Origin: Uloborus plumipes
Lineage: Eukaryota; Arthropoda; Arachnida; Araneae; Uloboridae
Assembly: GCA_038373865.1 (NCBI GenBank)
Contig: JAXGGA010000071.1
Location: 62,001-126,000, forward strand
Direction of reading: 5' to 3'
DNA: 64,000 nt
The stretch's first letter is position 1, and every line of letters starts with the position of its first letter. Under the pieces are notes generated by a model, which saw only the letters and a list, made by a program, of their open reading frames with translations, did no database searches and was not told the DNA's origin. This document shows, in pieces, positions 1 to 11,722 of this stretch. Made by a program: the position numbers and the translations under genes.

Positions 1-151
1 GGGGGGTGGAGAACTCGCACGTGTTCTGCAACGGGGGTGATTGCTATATCTCAGGAAGTAACAATCGGAATCAAACGAAAATTGGTCCATAGGTAGACCC
101 TATTGAGTACAATCGCTGATTCAATTTGTGTGTCAATATCTCAAATGGGGG

Positions 152-642
152 TGGAGCAATCAAAAGTGCTTATTTTGTCATTGCACCTACTGTATCTCGG
201 GAAATATTGCTGCGATTTGAATGAAATTTGGAATAACACTAACCCAATATGGAAGCAAGCATCGATTAAATTTTGGCGCCAATCGCCCCAGGGGGAGGGT
301 GGGGTGATTTTTGCGCTTAGTCAACAATGCGAAAAATTAATTCATTAAAAAATCGCTTTCACGCTATTTAATTATCAAAACAGCTGAAAACTTTCAATGA
401 TTTGAAATTTTTAACTGTTGCCAATTTCTTTTTACTAACAAATAAAATGTTTGCAATTAATCTAAACAAGGCTTTTACAATGATTTCCAATTTCGCTCAT
501 TGATTCTGCATTTGCAGGGCTATTACGATAATTGGGAAATTGTAGCTGTCTCCAATTACTTGGGCGAGTACGTATTTTATTTTGTAACCGGAATTCATAA
601 GATAGATACAGAAGAAAGTTTCGTGACGGCCACGACAGCTAG
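152..642 (+). repeat. ~490-bp unit, first copy
   Basis: Nearly identical to 1847-2341. An 81-codon frame lies across both copies (103-348 and 1798-2043), but it opens with TTG and runs out of the 144-bp repeat. Its conservation follows from the DNA duplication, so I do not call a gene. Beyond 642 the two copies diverge abruptly. Confidence 0.8.
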
Positions 643-1264
643 TTATAAGGTGGTATTAAGCATTTTAAGGTTTCAAAACCGGTTATAAATCAAGAAATAA
701 TGAAGATATGGGAATTTTAGCGAATCCATTTGTTGTAACTTTAGTAGCCCCCTGCACTATTTTCGGGGGTGACAACATCCAAATTCGTGCTCCTGGTGCA
801 AATACCTTTCAGAAAAACTAACTCTAATAGTTGCATCACAAAAACCGCGCGGAAATAAAAATTTGACCAGTTGCTCCTTCATTATGGAACAAAGTTTCGC
901 AGAAAACTTTTTTCTATAGCTTCAATAAACCCAGGGTTGGTGCAATTTTTCTTTCTTTTTACTTTCTTCTATATCTATTATATAGAAGAAAGTATTGGTT
1001 TCGTAAAAATTTTCGAATGTCGAATTTTGACGGATTTGCACGTTTTGAGGTGCGCTGAGTCCATTTCGACCATTTTTGGAAAATGTCTGTCTGTGTGTGT
1101 GTGTATGTGTGTGTGTCTGTCTGTGTGTGAGTCTGTATGTGTGTGACCAGTTTTTGTGGCCGCGCTAGAGCAAAAACTACTGCATGAAATCGAACAAAAA
1201 TTTTTTCACATATGCACCACCATGTGAACTGGTGCACCTGACTTTGTTTAGCGAATTCCTCCAA
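643..1264 (+). repeat. TG-rich spacer unit of the higher-order repeat
   Basis: This unit lies between the first 490-bp unit and the four-copy 144-bp array. It holds an interrupted (TG)n/(CTGT)n stretch at about 1085-1146 and ends where the first 144-bp unit begins. The text around 960-1080 resembles dispersed arthropod repeats I have seen, but I cannot name the family. Confidence 0.55.
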
Positions 1265-1846
1265 GGGGGGTGGAGCAATCGCACGTGTTCTGCGCGTAGG
1301 TGATTGCTATATCTCAGGAAGTAACCGGCGGAATAAAACGAAAATTGGTCCATAGATAGACCCTACCGAGTACAGGTGCTGATTTAATTTGCGTGTCAAT
1401 ATCTCGAAGGGGGGTGGAGCAATCGCACGTGTTCTGCGCGGGGGTGATTGCTATATCTCAGGAAGTAACAAGCGGAATCAAACGAAAATTGGTCCATAGA
1501 TAGACCCTATAGAGTACAGGTGCTGATTCAATTTGTGTGTCAGTATCTTGAAGGGGGGTGGAGAAATCGCACGTGTTCTGCGCGGGGGTGATTGCTATAT
1601 CTCAGGAAGTAACAGGCGGAATCAAACGAAAATTGGTCCATAGGTAGACCCTATTGAGTACAATCGCTGATTCAATTTGTTTGTCAATATCTCCAAGGGG
1701 GGTGGAGCAATCGCGCGTGTTCTGCACGAGGGTGACTGCTATATCTCAGGAAGTAACCGGCGAAATCAAACGAAAATTGGTCCATAGGTAGACCCTATTG
1801 AGTACAGGTGCTGATTCAATTTGTGTGTCAATATCTCAAATGGGGG
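1265..1846 (+). repeat. Four tandem 144-bp units
   Basis: The anchor TGGAG recurs at 1271, 1415, 1559, 1703 and 1847, giving an exact 144-bp period. A further unit sits at 7-151. Units share the cores CGCACGTGTTCTGC and ATTGCTATATCTCAGG and differ by scattered substitutions. Each starts with a run of six or so Gs. Confidence 0.9.
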
Positions 1847-2341
1847 TGGAGCAATCAAAAGTGCTTATTTTGTCATTGCACCTACTGTATCTCGGGAAAT
1901 ATTGCTGCGATTTGAATGAAATTTGGAATAACACTAACCCAATATGGAAGCAAGCATCGATTAAATTTTGGCGCCAATCGCCCCAGGGGGAGGGTGGGGT
2001 GATTTTTGCGCTTAGTCAACAATGCGAAAAATTAATTCATTAAAAAATCGCTTTCACGCTATTTAATTATCAAAACAGCTGAAAACTTTCAATGATTTGA
2101 AATTTTTAACTGTTGCCAATTTCTTTTTACTAACAAATAAAATGTTTGCAATTAATCTAAACAAGGCTTTTGCAATGATTTCCAATTTCGCTCATTGATT
2201 CTGCATTTGAAGGGCTATTACGATAATTGGGAAATTGTAGCTGTCTCCAATTACTTGGGCGAGTACGTATTTTATTTTGTAACCGGAATTCATAAGATAG
2301 ATATAGAAGAAAGTTTCGTGACGGCCACGACAGCTAGTTTT
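1847..2341 (+). repeat. ~490-bp unit, second copy
   Basis: Direct duplicate of 152-642. The match ends at about 2341, which marks the right border of the higher-order array. Confidence 0.85.
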
Positions 2342-3766
2342 AGGTTGGGGGATTTTCAAACAATTTCTTCTTGATGGTCGCAGTTGGTTTAGTTTTTGCG
2401 ATGATGATTTGAACTTTTTCAGCTTTTTATTTTTCTTAGCATCTTATTTTCCGCTGGACTTGGTTATTTTTCTTGGTTTGCTTTTTTCTTAAGTCTTCTT
2501 TTTATTTTATCTGAGGGTGTCAGCTCATGAGCATCCTACCTCCCTTTGTTTGGATTCCTTTTCTGGCAAAAAATTAGGTTTTCAAAAATTTACCATTTTA
2601 AGGTAATTTTAAAATGGCTTTGGCAGATTTTGAAAACTCACCATGACTATACAAAATATTTTTAGGCTTCAAAATAGTTTATACAAGCGAAAAGAAAGTT
2701 GTGTTAATTCACAAACTGAATAAAAAAAATAACATATTCAAAATACAACTGAAGTGTGCGAGTTTACAAAATTATGTTAACGTTGTCATAAAAATTCCGA
2801 CAAAGAAATTTGTTAAGTCACAAGGAACTGTTAAATTTCCCATTATATTTTAAAATATTCCTCCAAGTTAGTAAAATACTATTGAATTACATTAGGGTCA
2901 GGTGGGGTTAAATGAGTCAAAAAAGAGCAATTTTACACTCCGGCTTTGACAACAAAAAATACATTGATTCAATCAGTAAATAAACTGCTTAGGACATGCA
3001 AATGGCTCTTCCTCATGACATTTCAAGTGAAATATCTCTGCAAAAACGAAAAATTGATAATGATAAATAAAGTTTCAAAATATGTTGTCAATGACTCATT
3101 TTACCCATAGCGTGGGTAAAATAGGTCACATCGATTTATTGAACAGTAATTTTGTTCATTTTTGAAGAAATAATCAGTATTTAACATTTCTAAAAAGTAG
3201 TATTGTCCTTCTAATTCATCAGAAACGTCTAGCACTGTTCACGATGAATAATAATTCCAAACATCATCTCTCTCCTTAAACAAAAAAACTTTCACTGTAT
3301 TTTTTAATTTCATAACACGTTATTCGACATTGTGTGGAATAATAATGGCATAAAAATGTACTTTTTGACATTTTCCCCAAAAAACATAATTTGTTCCCAC
3401 TTTCCAACTTTTAAAAGTGGGCTATCAATGCACTGTGATTCAGTTATAAATTTTTCTTAAAGAAAAGAATGCTTTATTATTTATTTAGTTTTGTGTCTGT
3501 GTGTCAGTTTAATTGATTTTTTATCTCTAGACTTTTTCAGTATGCAATCTTTTCAATATTGTCGAGCTTGTTAAAATTTCACAAGTTTCTTTCTGCTTGT
3601 GTGTAGTTTTCTCTTCTAGTATCCTTTAAAGTTTCTTCTTTACTTTTAGCTATTGGTGTAGGTGAGAGTGCGCTAATAATAGAAGCTTTAATATGCTTAA
3701 AAGTTATATCTTTTTTATTTCTGGTTTAGGTCATAAAAAATGCTAAATCCATATCATTGTGGTTAA
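2342..3766. other. AT-rich, no gene seen
   Basis: No convincing ORF. There is a short hairpin at 2593-2618 (CCATTTTAA against its complement). A 15-16 bp inverted pair sits at 2904-2919 and 3092-3107 (GGGTTAAATGAGTCA and its near complement), followed by a similar motif at 3113-3129. These may mark an old MITE, but its ends are unclear. Confidence 0.5.
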
Positions 3767-4269
3767 CCCGTTAATGCCTGACATTTTTTTCCAAAGATAA
3801 TGTGTATACTAGTTACAAACAATGTTTAATGGACGGGAAAAATAATTGAAAAAATATCATGTAAGAAATAATTTTTTTATTGAGGAAAGATAAATATTCC
3901 CTTAAAAGTTACGATAGACCCCAGAGGGTACACACTTTTTTTACTAAATTTTTTTTCTGCCTACGATATAATATTTCAAAAGACATTTTATAAGAAGAAA
4001 TAAAATCAGCAATTGACATAAACTGGGAATCTGGGAATAACTTTGAAAACTCAACTTTTTTTCTTGAGATTGTGAACGATGTCATTTTTGATAAAAATCA
4101 TATTAAAACTGCTACTTTACAATGGCTATGTGTTGCAATCTGTTAATAACGAATTGAAAAAATACCAAGGTACTAATTGAACACTATTATTTGGTTGAAA
4201 TGTTCATTTGGGGGAAATTCAGACCCTTTTTTGAACTGTCCCTAAAAAGGGACGCTAGGCATTAATGGG
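3767..4269. mobile_element. TTAA-flanked MITE (piggyBac-type), intact copy
   Basis: A 503-bp element flanked on both sides by TTAA (3763-3766 and 4270-4273). The terminal inverted repeats are short: CCCGTTAATGCCT at the left against CCCATTAATGCCT read from the right. TTAA target duplication and a CCC start are typical of piggyBac-type non-autonomous elements. A second copy in the opposite orientation lies at 16070-16990. No transposase is encoded. The segment at about 4249-4260 is the uninterrupted form of a site that carries an insertion in the other copy. Confidence 0.8.
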
Positions 4270-6531
4270 TTAAATCAGAAGAAACGTACGAATGTTTTGT
4301 GAACTTGTAACAATTAAATCACTTGCAACTATACTTTGAATTATCAGCAAAGGTGGAAATATTATTTTCAACATGTTTCTTTGTTCAAAACAAAGGCAAA
4401 TCGTCTAAGAAATAACCGTTTCAGTCAACTAGTGAATTTTACTACAATGTAATAGTTTTCTTGTGTACTTGAGATGAATTGGATCTACAGATTTTAATAG
4501 ATTGAAACTTCTGGTCAGACCCATGTTGGTTAAATTCGAGTCCATCCCTGTTTTTGTAATTACCCCCCCCCCCCTCCTCCAAGTAATGTTTTTTAATGCA
4601 CCTATTTTTTACACATTTGTAGGCTGTATTCAGTTAGTTCGTAAGCAACGAATAATTTGCAAACTCTGATCCTGATTTTCTGATAATAAAGTAGAAAAAT
4701 GCTTTCCTCTGACATCGTTCCCAATACCTGGAATAGAAAACACACTAATTAAGATAACTTCATTTCATCGTTTCTATAAAAAACTTTCAACTCACACGCA
4801 TTATTTTTGATGTTACAAAATATAAATGTTTCTACATTTTGTGACTTATTAAAATGTGTATTAAAACTGTTTTACCATTTTATGCGGAAAAAATAATCAA
4901 AGACGTTTAGATTTTTATCGATCGTTTTTCCTTTTTTCCATAAAATACAATTTCCACTTACTCCTCGACTTTTTGTAAATTTTTTCCACTCATGCAACGA
5001 ATAAAAATTTTATTAATTAAAAAAATGTGTTAATCTTCATTCACATTTTTTGCAAAAGATTAATGAAAGGAAAATGATCAGTGGATCTTTAATCCGGTGA
5101 CAAAGCCCTAAAAAGAGTCTTAAAATTGAAATCCGTAATTAGATGAAGAAAAAAATGCGCTGGGTTTTACGATTAATGTCATTCTGATAAGTAAGATATT
5201 TTCTAATATTAATCGGGCATTAAAGAACTTACAAAAAAACATTATTTTTATAAAAAATTTTAGGTTTCTACGTAGTGTTTTACCGAATACTTTATTGATT
5301 TTTTTTAGGTTTGTACGATGTTAGTAAAATAATTATTAGTTTTGCATTCGTAATATTTCGGTACTGTTTTAAAATCGTATTTTTTAGTTCACCAAAAAAA
5401 TAATAAGCTGACATCTTAAAGAGAAGACTTTCCAATTACGATGAAAAAAAAATGTGCTTGATGAAAAAACAAAACGTTTTTATTTAACCTTGTTTTTGTG
5501 TGTTAGATTTTGAGGTTGTGTTCTTTTACATATTTGAAATATTTGACTCGTTTTTTTTTTACTTATAGAATTATTTTGAATTTAAGAGCATAGTCAAAAT
5601 CTTTTTTTTTTTGCATACAAAGCTTCAATAATATAATTGTATTAATTACGCTTGTATAAGCACAGCGTGTTACCAATTTCTATTTTAGTTGAACTTTTCA
5701 TTAAGAATGCTGCTCCTAACTGCTGATTCAAAACTGAGCCAATTGTTCTCCGTGTTTATCACAAAACAAATAAGGCACAATCCATAATTGCCTTCATCAT
5801 TATTTTTTGTATCATTATGAGAGTAATTCTCTCTAAATAGAACAAATAAGAATTAAGAAAATTGTTTTCTCTTAACTTTGTTGAAAACACAGGTTTCATT
5901 TTTTATGAGGTAATCTGAGCTCCTCTATTAAAGAAAAAATACTAGCTATGATCAATAAAAGTTATTTTTGCACGTTTTTTTTTTTTTTCGTTTTTTATGT
6001 GGTACAAAGCTCTTAGTACAGTGGTAATAGTAAATTTTCGAGTTTTTGTTCTTTTTTTGGAATCAGTTGCAAAAACTTTTTATTATCACAGAAATAATTT
6101 TATTTTAATCCCAGAACATAAAATCCTAAATTCATCATTCCCTCTAAGCTATATCACTAATTCCCCTACATGAGATCTGAGGAAGGCATTATAATGTCAT
6201 GATTAATTATAACAAACTGGCCATTTCATTTTTTACAATCATCTGAATTGAAAATAAACTTAGTTTGCTGTAATTATACCTAAATACTTATAAATCAATA
6301 GTAAAAAGAAATGTTTAAGAGTTATCTGTATTCAGAAGGGACTTATGAGGGTGTGATGGGGTAAAAAACCTAGGGATGAATCATTTATTCACTTACGGGT
6401 CTAAAAAATAGAATCCTTCAAATGATTGGATCACTTCGATCTCATAAAAAGTAACGACCGTTCGTCAGAACGGTTAAAAGTTTAAAGCATTATACTGGTG
6501 CATTCCTGTTAAAACCACATTTGTATATTCA
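4270..6531. other. AT-rich, no gene seen
   Basis: Long A/T-rich stretch with homopolymer runs, including a poly-C run near 4562-4574. No ORF of note, and no element borders I can define. Confidence 0.5.
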
Positions 6532-6890
6532 TCAGGCCAGGCCCGTCGTTTAGGGGGGCAGGGGGAGGTCAATTGCCCCCCTGACTTTGGGAAATCAATG
6601 TATTGGCATGTAAGTGGGCGTGGGTTTTGCCACTTTTTGGTAAATTTTACATTGTGTATGCATCCTTTGCCCCCCCCCCCTGGAAAAATTCGAAATGACG
6701 TCCCTGCATCAGGCCCGTCATTTAAGGGGGTCAGGGGGGTCAATTCCCCCCCCCCCTTGAGTTTGAGAAATCAATGTATTTATATATAAGTGGGCGTGGT
6801 TATTTATGTTTTCCGATGCAATTGCATCGTGTTTGGACAATATGCCCCACCCCCTGGAAAAACTTGAAATGACGGACCTGATATTCATTT
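6532..6890. repeat. Two tandem copies of a ~178-bp G/C-tract repeat
   Basis: Copy one is about 6532-6708 and copy two about 6709-6890. Each starts near CATCAGGCC, carries a G-run then a C-run, then AAATCAATGTATT, then AAGTGGGCGTGG, a second C-run and TGGAAAAA, and ends near GAAATGACG. The G and C runs can pair within a copy. The short ORFs on both strands here are by-products of this repeat. Confidence 0.75.
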
Positions 6891-7108
6891 CGAACCATTT
6901 TTTATTTTCTCCTTTTTTCATTACTGCTTTTTAATTGTTCAGTACATTTGAATATTTTCAACGTATCCATTAGTAATATTCTGTGTAAGTATTTAGATTT
7001 TGACTTCCAATCAAACGCACCTGTTAAAACCCTTCTGCCGATCATTTTGTTTTCTAATTTACGGCACGTTGAAGAATTTGAATTTTCTTATAGCACCTAG
7101 TATATCCA

Positions 7109-8285
7109 TCTTAATATATAAAAATTACGTGTCCCTGTGTTTGTGGCCAATGGACTCCTCAGCTACTGAACCGATTTTAACCAAATTTTGCACGCAGTTT
7201 CAGTTTGGTCCAACTTAAATTATAGGATAGTTTTTATCTCAATTTAGGACCGCAATATATTTTTTATTGCAAATTATCTATTTAGCTACCAGCTTTTCTG
7301 TATTCTTGGCTTCTATAAGATAAAATCTGCTGCTGGGTTGTCAGTTGCTTCGGAAGCAAAAAGCAATAGTGGTAACGATCAAGGATGTCGAATCTGTTTC
7401 TGACATATTCGTCCCGATTTCTCTTAATTTAAATTGTGCGTGTAAGTATTATTAAATCAATATTCGGAAAAGTATTTGCTTACTTCTCCTTTACTTAATT
7501 CAATTTATTAAAACAGTTTAGATACTTAACATAGCTATTTTGTATGTTTTAAAAATATTGTTCACTCATGTTTAGGTACTTATATTTTTTTAGGAAAATT
7601 ATTTTAGTGAAAAATATCATACCTTTTTCGAGCTTTGAGTTATAAAATATTCATATTGTTTAGAGAGTGATTTTTATGTCAGGTGTATTTAGACAAAGAA
7701 AGGCTCACTGCATTATGTGATCTTTTACCAATGTAATATTTAAATTTTTAGTGATTTAGTTCAGAATTGTATTTGCTAAGCGTATCCATCTGCAGCAATA
7801 AATTTGCAAATTATCATTCAACAATACATTTGGTATTTACTATTCAAAAAACAAATTCTTAGGAGGGAAAATGTACTGTTTTATGATGCGTAGATTAAAA
7901 TTATTCCTATACACACAATTTTTACCGTCACATTGCTTTGTAACATAAATATACACCTCATAGTTTGCGATTCAAAATTCGACTGTTTCGTAAATATCGT
8001 AACTTTTCGGGTTTTTAAGTAATACAAATATTCATTTTTTTGTGATTTTGTATTTCAATTGTATTGTAATAAAAAAAGGTTTTACTATAATTTGTGAACT
8101 TTTACCTGTGTAATATTAAAATTTAGAGTGATTTTGCTCAGAATTGTATTTTCTAAACGTATCTCTCTGCATTCATATTTATATAAAGTTGATCTCTACA
8201 ACGGTAATAAAGTTTTTCGTTTCTATAGAAACATTATAGTTTAACCCATACCTTAGCCACAACAACGCGTGGCAGGGTCAGCTAG
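7109..8285 (+). mobile_element. Non-autonomous Helitron, complete ends
   Basis: The element starts with TC (7109-7110) after an A, in the form TCTTAATATATAAAAATTAC. It ends in CTAG (8282-8285) before a T. Just upstream of the end is a hairpin with stem GCCAC (8256-8260) and GTGGC (8269-8273). A/T-flanked insertion, 5' TC, 3' hairpin and CTAG are the classical Helitron signature. At 1177 bp with no Rep/helicase ORF it is non-autonomous. The 72-codon ORF at 7000-7218 crosses the left border and is not a gene. Confidence 0.85.
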
Positions 8286-10654
8286 TATCATATAATAACC
8301 TATTAACACCTTTTTCACTTTGCGATACCCGTCGTTTTAATCTAGGGCACCCCAAGATGCCCCCGGTCCAAATTAGCTATTACATCGTTCACTTTGGGAT
8401 CCCTGTTCAGTGACATTACTATTAACTACAATCCGTATTTCATAGCTTTGCTTTAAACTTGCTTAGCGACATTTAGGCGACGAAATAGCTAATTGTGTGT
8501 TCAATATATAGAGAACGTTTGATAATAATTGTTAGAATAACCAAAAAATGCCCCTCTCTCAATTTTTCTTTAAATTTCGTTTTTGTTGGTTTCTTACGGA
8601 TACTTTACCTTTGAAACTTTCTAATATTTAGGATAGTCCTCTTTATTTTCCTAATTATCCGGAGCCCCGATTAAGTTACTATTAATTCTTTTAGTCACTT
8701 ACGATTAATTTTGCAATTTTTTACTGACATCACGAAAATGTCATTTATCTACAGATTTTTTTTTCATTCAAAATTTTGTAAATTAACTAAGTTGTTAAAA
8801 TGAACGAATTCGGTGAACAGGTCAAAACAATGAAAATGAAATTTTCGGATACAATGTATCTGTATTTTTTTTTCTTTTAATTTATTTTTTTCATTTTTAT
8901 CCATTGTAGTTTAGCTTTACTGCACAAGGTTGCTGATTTGGTTTCCGTTGAAAATAAAGCTCGAAAGCTGTCAAGTTCCGCCAGTTCCTTATTGTTTGTA
9001 CAAAATAGCAAGAACGAATTTTCAACTCTTTCAAGAAATCATTTCTTCAAATACTAAGCCTTGCCTCCAAATGGTGGAACGAATCATCGAGCATTAAATC
9101 AACCAACCTCTAGCAAACCTATACACTATACTTCAAATAAAAATGGAATAGATTATTGTGTGGTTCAGCATATATTTTGTAATTTCGTTGCTTTTAGTTG
9201 CAATAAAATTCATGTTGCAAGTCTAAAATTTATTTAGAAACTATTTAACCAATTTTACGCCATTCAATGACACAGAAAGAGTAGAAAGAGTTTCAAAAAT
9301 CAGGTTTTTTACCGAACAAAAAACCAATTTTAATAATAAAATTGCTTCAACATGAGGTGCAAATTTCAAAAAAAAAAAAAAAACCAATCATTATGCTTTT
9401 TATTGATGAATATCTAAAAATAAAAGTTTGCTATTATTCTTAAAATGACCATTTTTATACCCAATTCATCCCAGCTGTACTTGCTGACATTTTTGTCCTT
9501 TTCGAACTAAAAATATCTGCACAGCAAACAAATGTTCGCTCTTTTGTATTAACAAAACCAAAATTATAAATTTAAATTACATTTGCAGCAGCATAAGGAG
9601 ATTTAATTCCTACGGTACTAAGAAACGTGGAAAACTTCTTGATTGCAGCTATACTTCTTTTTTTTTTGTTTAACATGCTTTTACACAAAAATGTAAAACT
9701 TTCTCATTTTACCCTTTTTTTCCCCTTTCAGAAAATGTTCTTCTTTTTTTTTTTTTTTTTTCTTTTTTAGAAGGAGGAGGAGGAGCAGGAAAGTATAGAT
9801 TTTTAATTTAAAAGGATAGTCGTTTCAAAACAAAAGGCTTATTTTCTTCTTTATATACTTATTTAATTTACCCAACGGCTTGATTGCATTTCTATCGTAT
9901 TTTTTAGTGTACATCAAAACTACTTTTTAAATTCTTGTTTCATTTGCTATGTTTTTTTCCACATATGTCTTACATTTTCCATAATATATAATTTAAAGAA
10001 AAATTCCATATCAACATCATATTTACATTTTTGGATAGGAAAATTCATTAATGATGAGTTTTGTTTACTTCATTCATTTGTTGTACGGTTTGTTCTTCTT
10101 TTTTTTTGTACTACTACATTACTTTTTACATACATAAACAACAAGACTGGTAAGAATGCGGCTTTAAAGCTCAACACTAGATGGACAGCTGGGACCTGGG
10201 TGTCCTTTTTCATAGTTTATTGTTTAATAAATCTACTAATAATTAACCAATTAACTTAAAGGGAAGAAACTTTCTGATGTATCATTATATGAGCCTACTT
10301 GAGCGCTCAATACCCACGTAACAAAGTAATATACCAAGAAAAGGGGTTGGTGCACAGTGGGCTCAGTGGCATTCCATAACAAAACCAGAAAACTGGCCTG
10401 TTGTCTGTACTACAGTAGCATAAAAAACGTATTCACTAGGGTAGAGTGAAAAAACTTTTTTTTTTTTTTTTTTCAATTTTTAAGCTAGTATGTAGAAAAA
10501 GCGCCTTTCTGTAAAATCACATACGTTTTGATGATTTCTTGATCTCCCTTTGACTTGCCATCTTTTTTTGGCACTGGATCGCACGACTCGCGTGGTTCAT
10601 TCGAATGTTTTGGAAGTATCGAAAAACGGCTGGTGACGTGTAGCATTCAGTCTG
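8286..10654. other. AT-rich, no gene seen
   Basis: No supported coding region. Homopolymer T and A runs (for example around 9370, 9740 and 10460) and a short GGA-rich run near 9771-9788. Confidence 0.5.
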
Positions 10655-11165
10655 TTATGTCATTTGAATCGGTGCAGATGTCCAAGCACCTGTCCAGTGT
10701 AGACCAAAAGAAGTTAAGCCCAGATAAGCGCTATCTTCTGGAAATGTGCAATTGACTCAGCAAAGGTGATTGTAGCGTCTGTCTAATCAAATCAAAATCG
10801 TGGATGCTTGAACCACTCACGATATATAACTCCAGCCAATTGAGTTGTCAAGTTGTATGGTAACAACAAGGAACTATTAGATAACTTAAAACAGTTAAAC
10901 AAGTTTATCATTTCTGTATCTGCTTCAACAATGTTGAATCAACATGGTTACCCACAGGTTATACAAAGATGGAGCTAGACAGTTTCGCCAGATGCTTACC
11001 AGGTCACAAAACCACATCTCTAAGCACAATTTAATCTTTGATCCTGCCATTCATAGCAATGCCTTCTTTGCTTATCTGGCAAATATTCATAGTGATGGCG
11101 ACGGACTACCGCTCCCGCATACGTGAAGTGGCCCTGCAGTTGGTGCTGAAAGCCAGAGCAACAGC
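10655..11165 (+). pseudogene. Decayed transposon-associated coding region, family not named
   Basis: Coding-like text appears in pieces. Frame one (within 10555-10755) ends in a run with LSPDKRYLLEMCN followed by a stop. A second frame (10944-11126) reads YKDGARQFRQML then FDPAIHSNAFFAYLANI. A shift near 11095 gives DYRSRIREVALQLVLKAR. In order, these resemble a protein that recurs in arachnid genomes and is spread by transposition, with pattern KDGAR, then D-P-I-NAFF, then D-R-IRE-L-KAR. This is recollection of the pattern, not an alignment. At least one stop and one frameshift separate the pieces, so it is not functional. The sequence to about 11430 may be more of the same relic. Confidence 0.45.
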
Positions 11166-11463
11166 AGAACTGAGGGGACACATACAGATTTTTTAAAGCT
11201 CCCGCTAAACTTAACTACGACGAAGATTTATTTGTTTGTCTGCCCTTATTTCAGCATCTCCCGGAATGTGGGAAGACACTGAAAACTCGCGACTGAAGTG
11301 GCTAAAGTTGCTTGTAGCCAGAAATCATGAGGTAGCGTGTTGAGCGCCAGCATTGTTTCTCGACAACTACTGGCCGAGTTTGAGACAAAACGTGAATTTT
11401 CGCACATTGTTGTTGTTAGTGAAACCAATCGGGTACCGGAACTGATAGATACATTTAACCTAT

Positions 11464-11722
11464 TTAAGATCGAATAGGTAGGGCCTCCGTTTTTACGAGC
11501 ACCATTAAAGTGGTAATCCGATTTAGCTCAACACACATGCCATAAGACTCGTTTATAGGGCAACAGCCATTAACAACACACTCATGTTACAGAAAGGACA
11601 CCTCAGAGAAAGGACAAGAACAGAAGAGGGACATCCGTGTCAGATCCGGGATTATAACCCGGAGCTTCCTCATCCACTAGACTTTCTCTCTCTCTCTCTG
11701 ACCACTGGACAAGATGGCTGGC
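11464..11722 (-). mobile_element. tRNA-derived SINE, copy 1
   Basis: The minus strand carries a tRNA-like head on the right: an A-box-like CCAGTGGTCAGAGA (about 11694-11711) and a B-box-like GGGTTATAATCCCGG (about 11647-11661). The body runs left to about 11464. The body matches 13559-13690 closely, sharing GTTTTTACGAGCACCATTAA and TTTAGCTCAACACA. A (TC)n run interrupts the head. tRNA-like promoter boxes joined to a shared non-tRNA body are the SINE hallmark. The family is not identified. Confidence 0.55.

Larger units (their letters stand above)
1..2341. repeat. Higher-order tandem repeat block, continues off the left edge
   Basis: Three sub-units recur here: a 144-bp unit, a ~490-bp unit and a TG-rich unit of about 620 bp. 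The 144-bp plus 490-bp pair at 1-642 recurs at 1703-2341 with an offset of about 1695 bp. The two 490-bp copies (152-640 and 1847-2335) differ at only about three positions in my reading, so the duplication is young or homogenised. The window starts inside a unit, so the array extends to the left. No protein family is recognisable. It may be satellite-like or the non-coding part of a transposon. Confidence 0.85.

Noticed and set aside
103..2043. Duplicated 81-codon ORFs (103-348 and 1798-2043)
   Set aside because: They open with TTG, run out of the 144-bp repeat and are conserved only because the DNA is duplicated.
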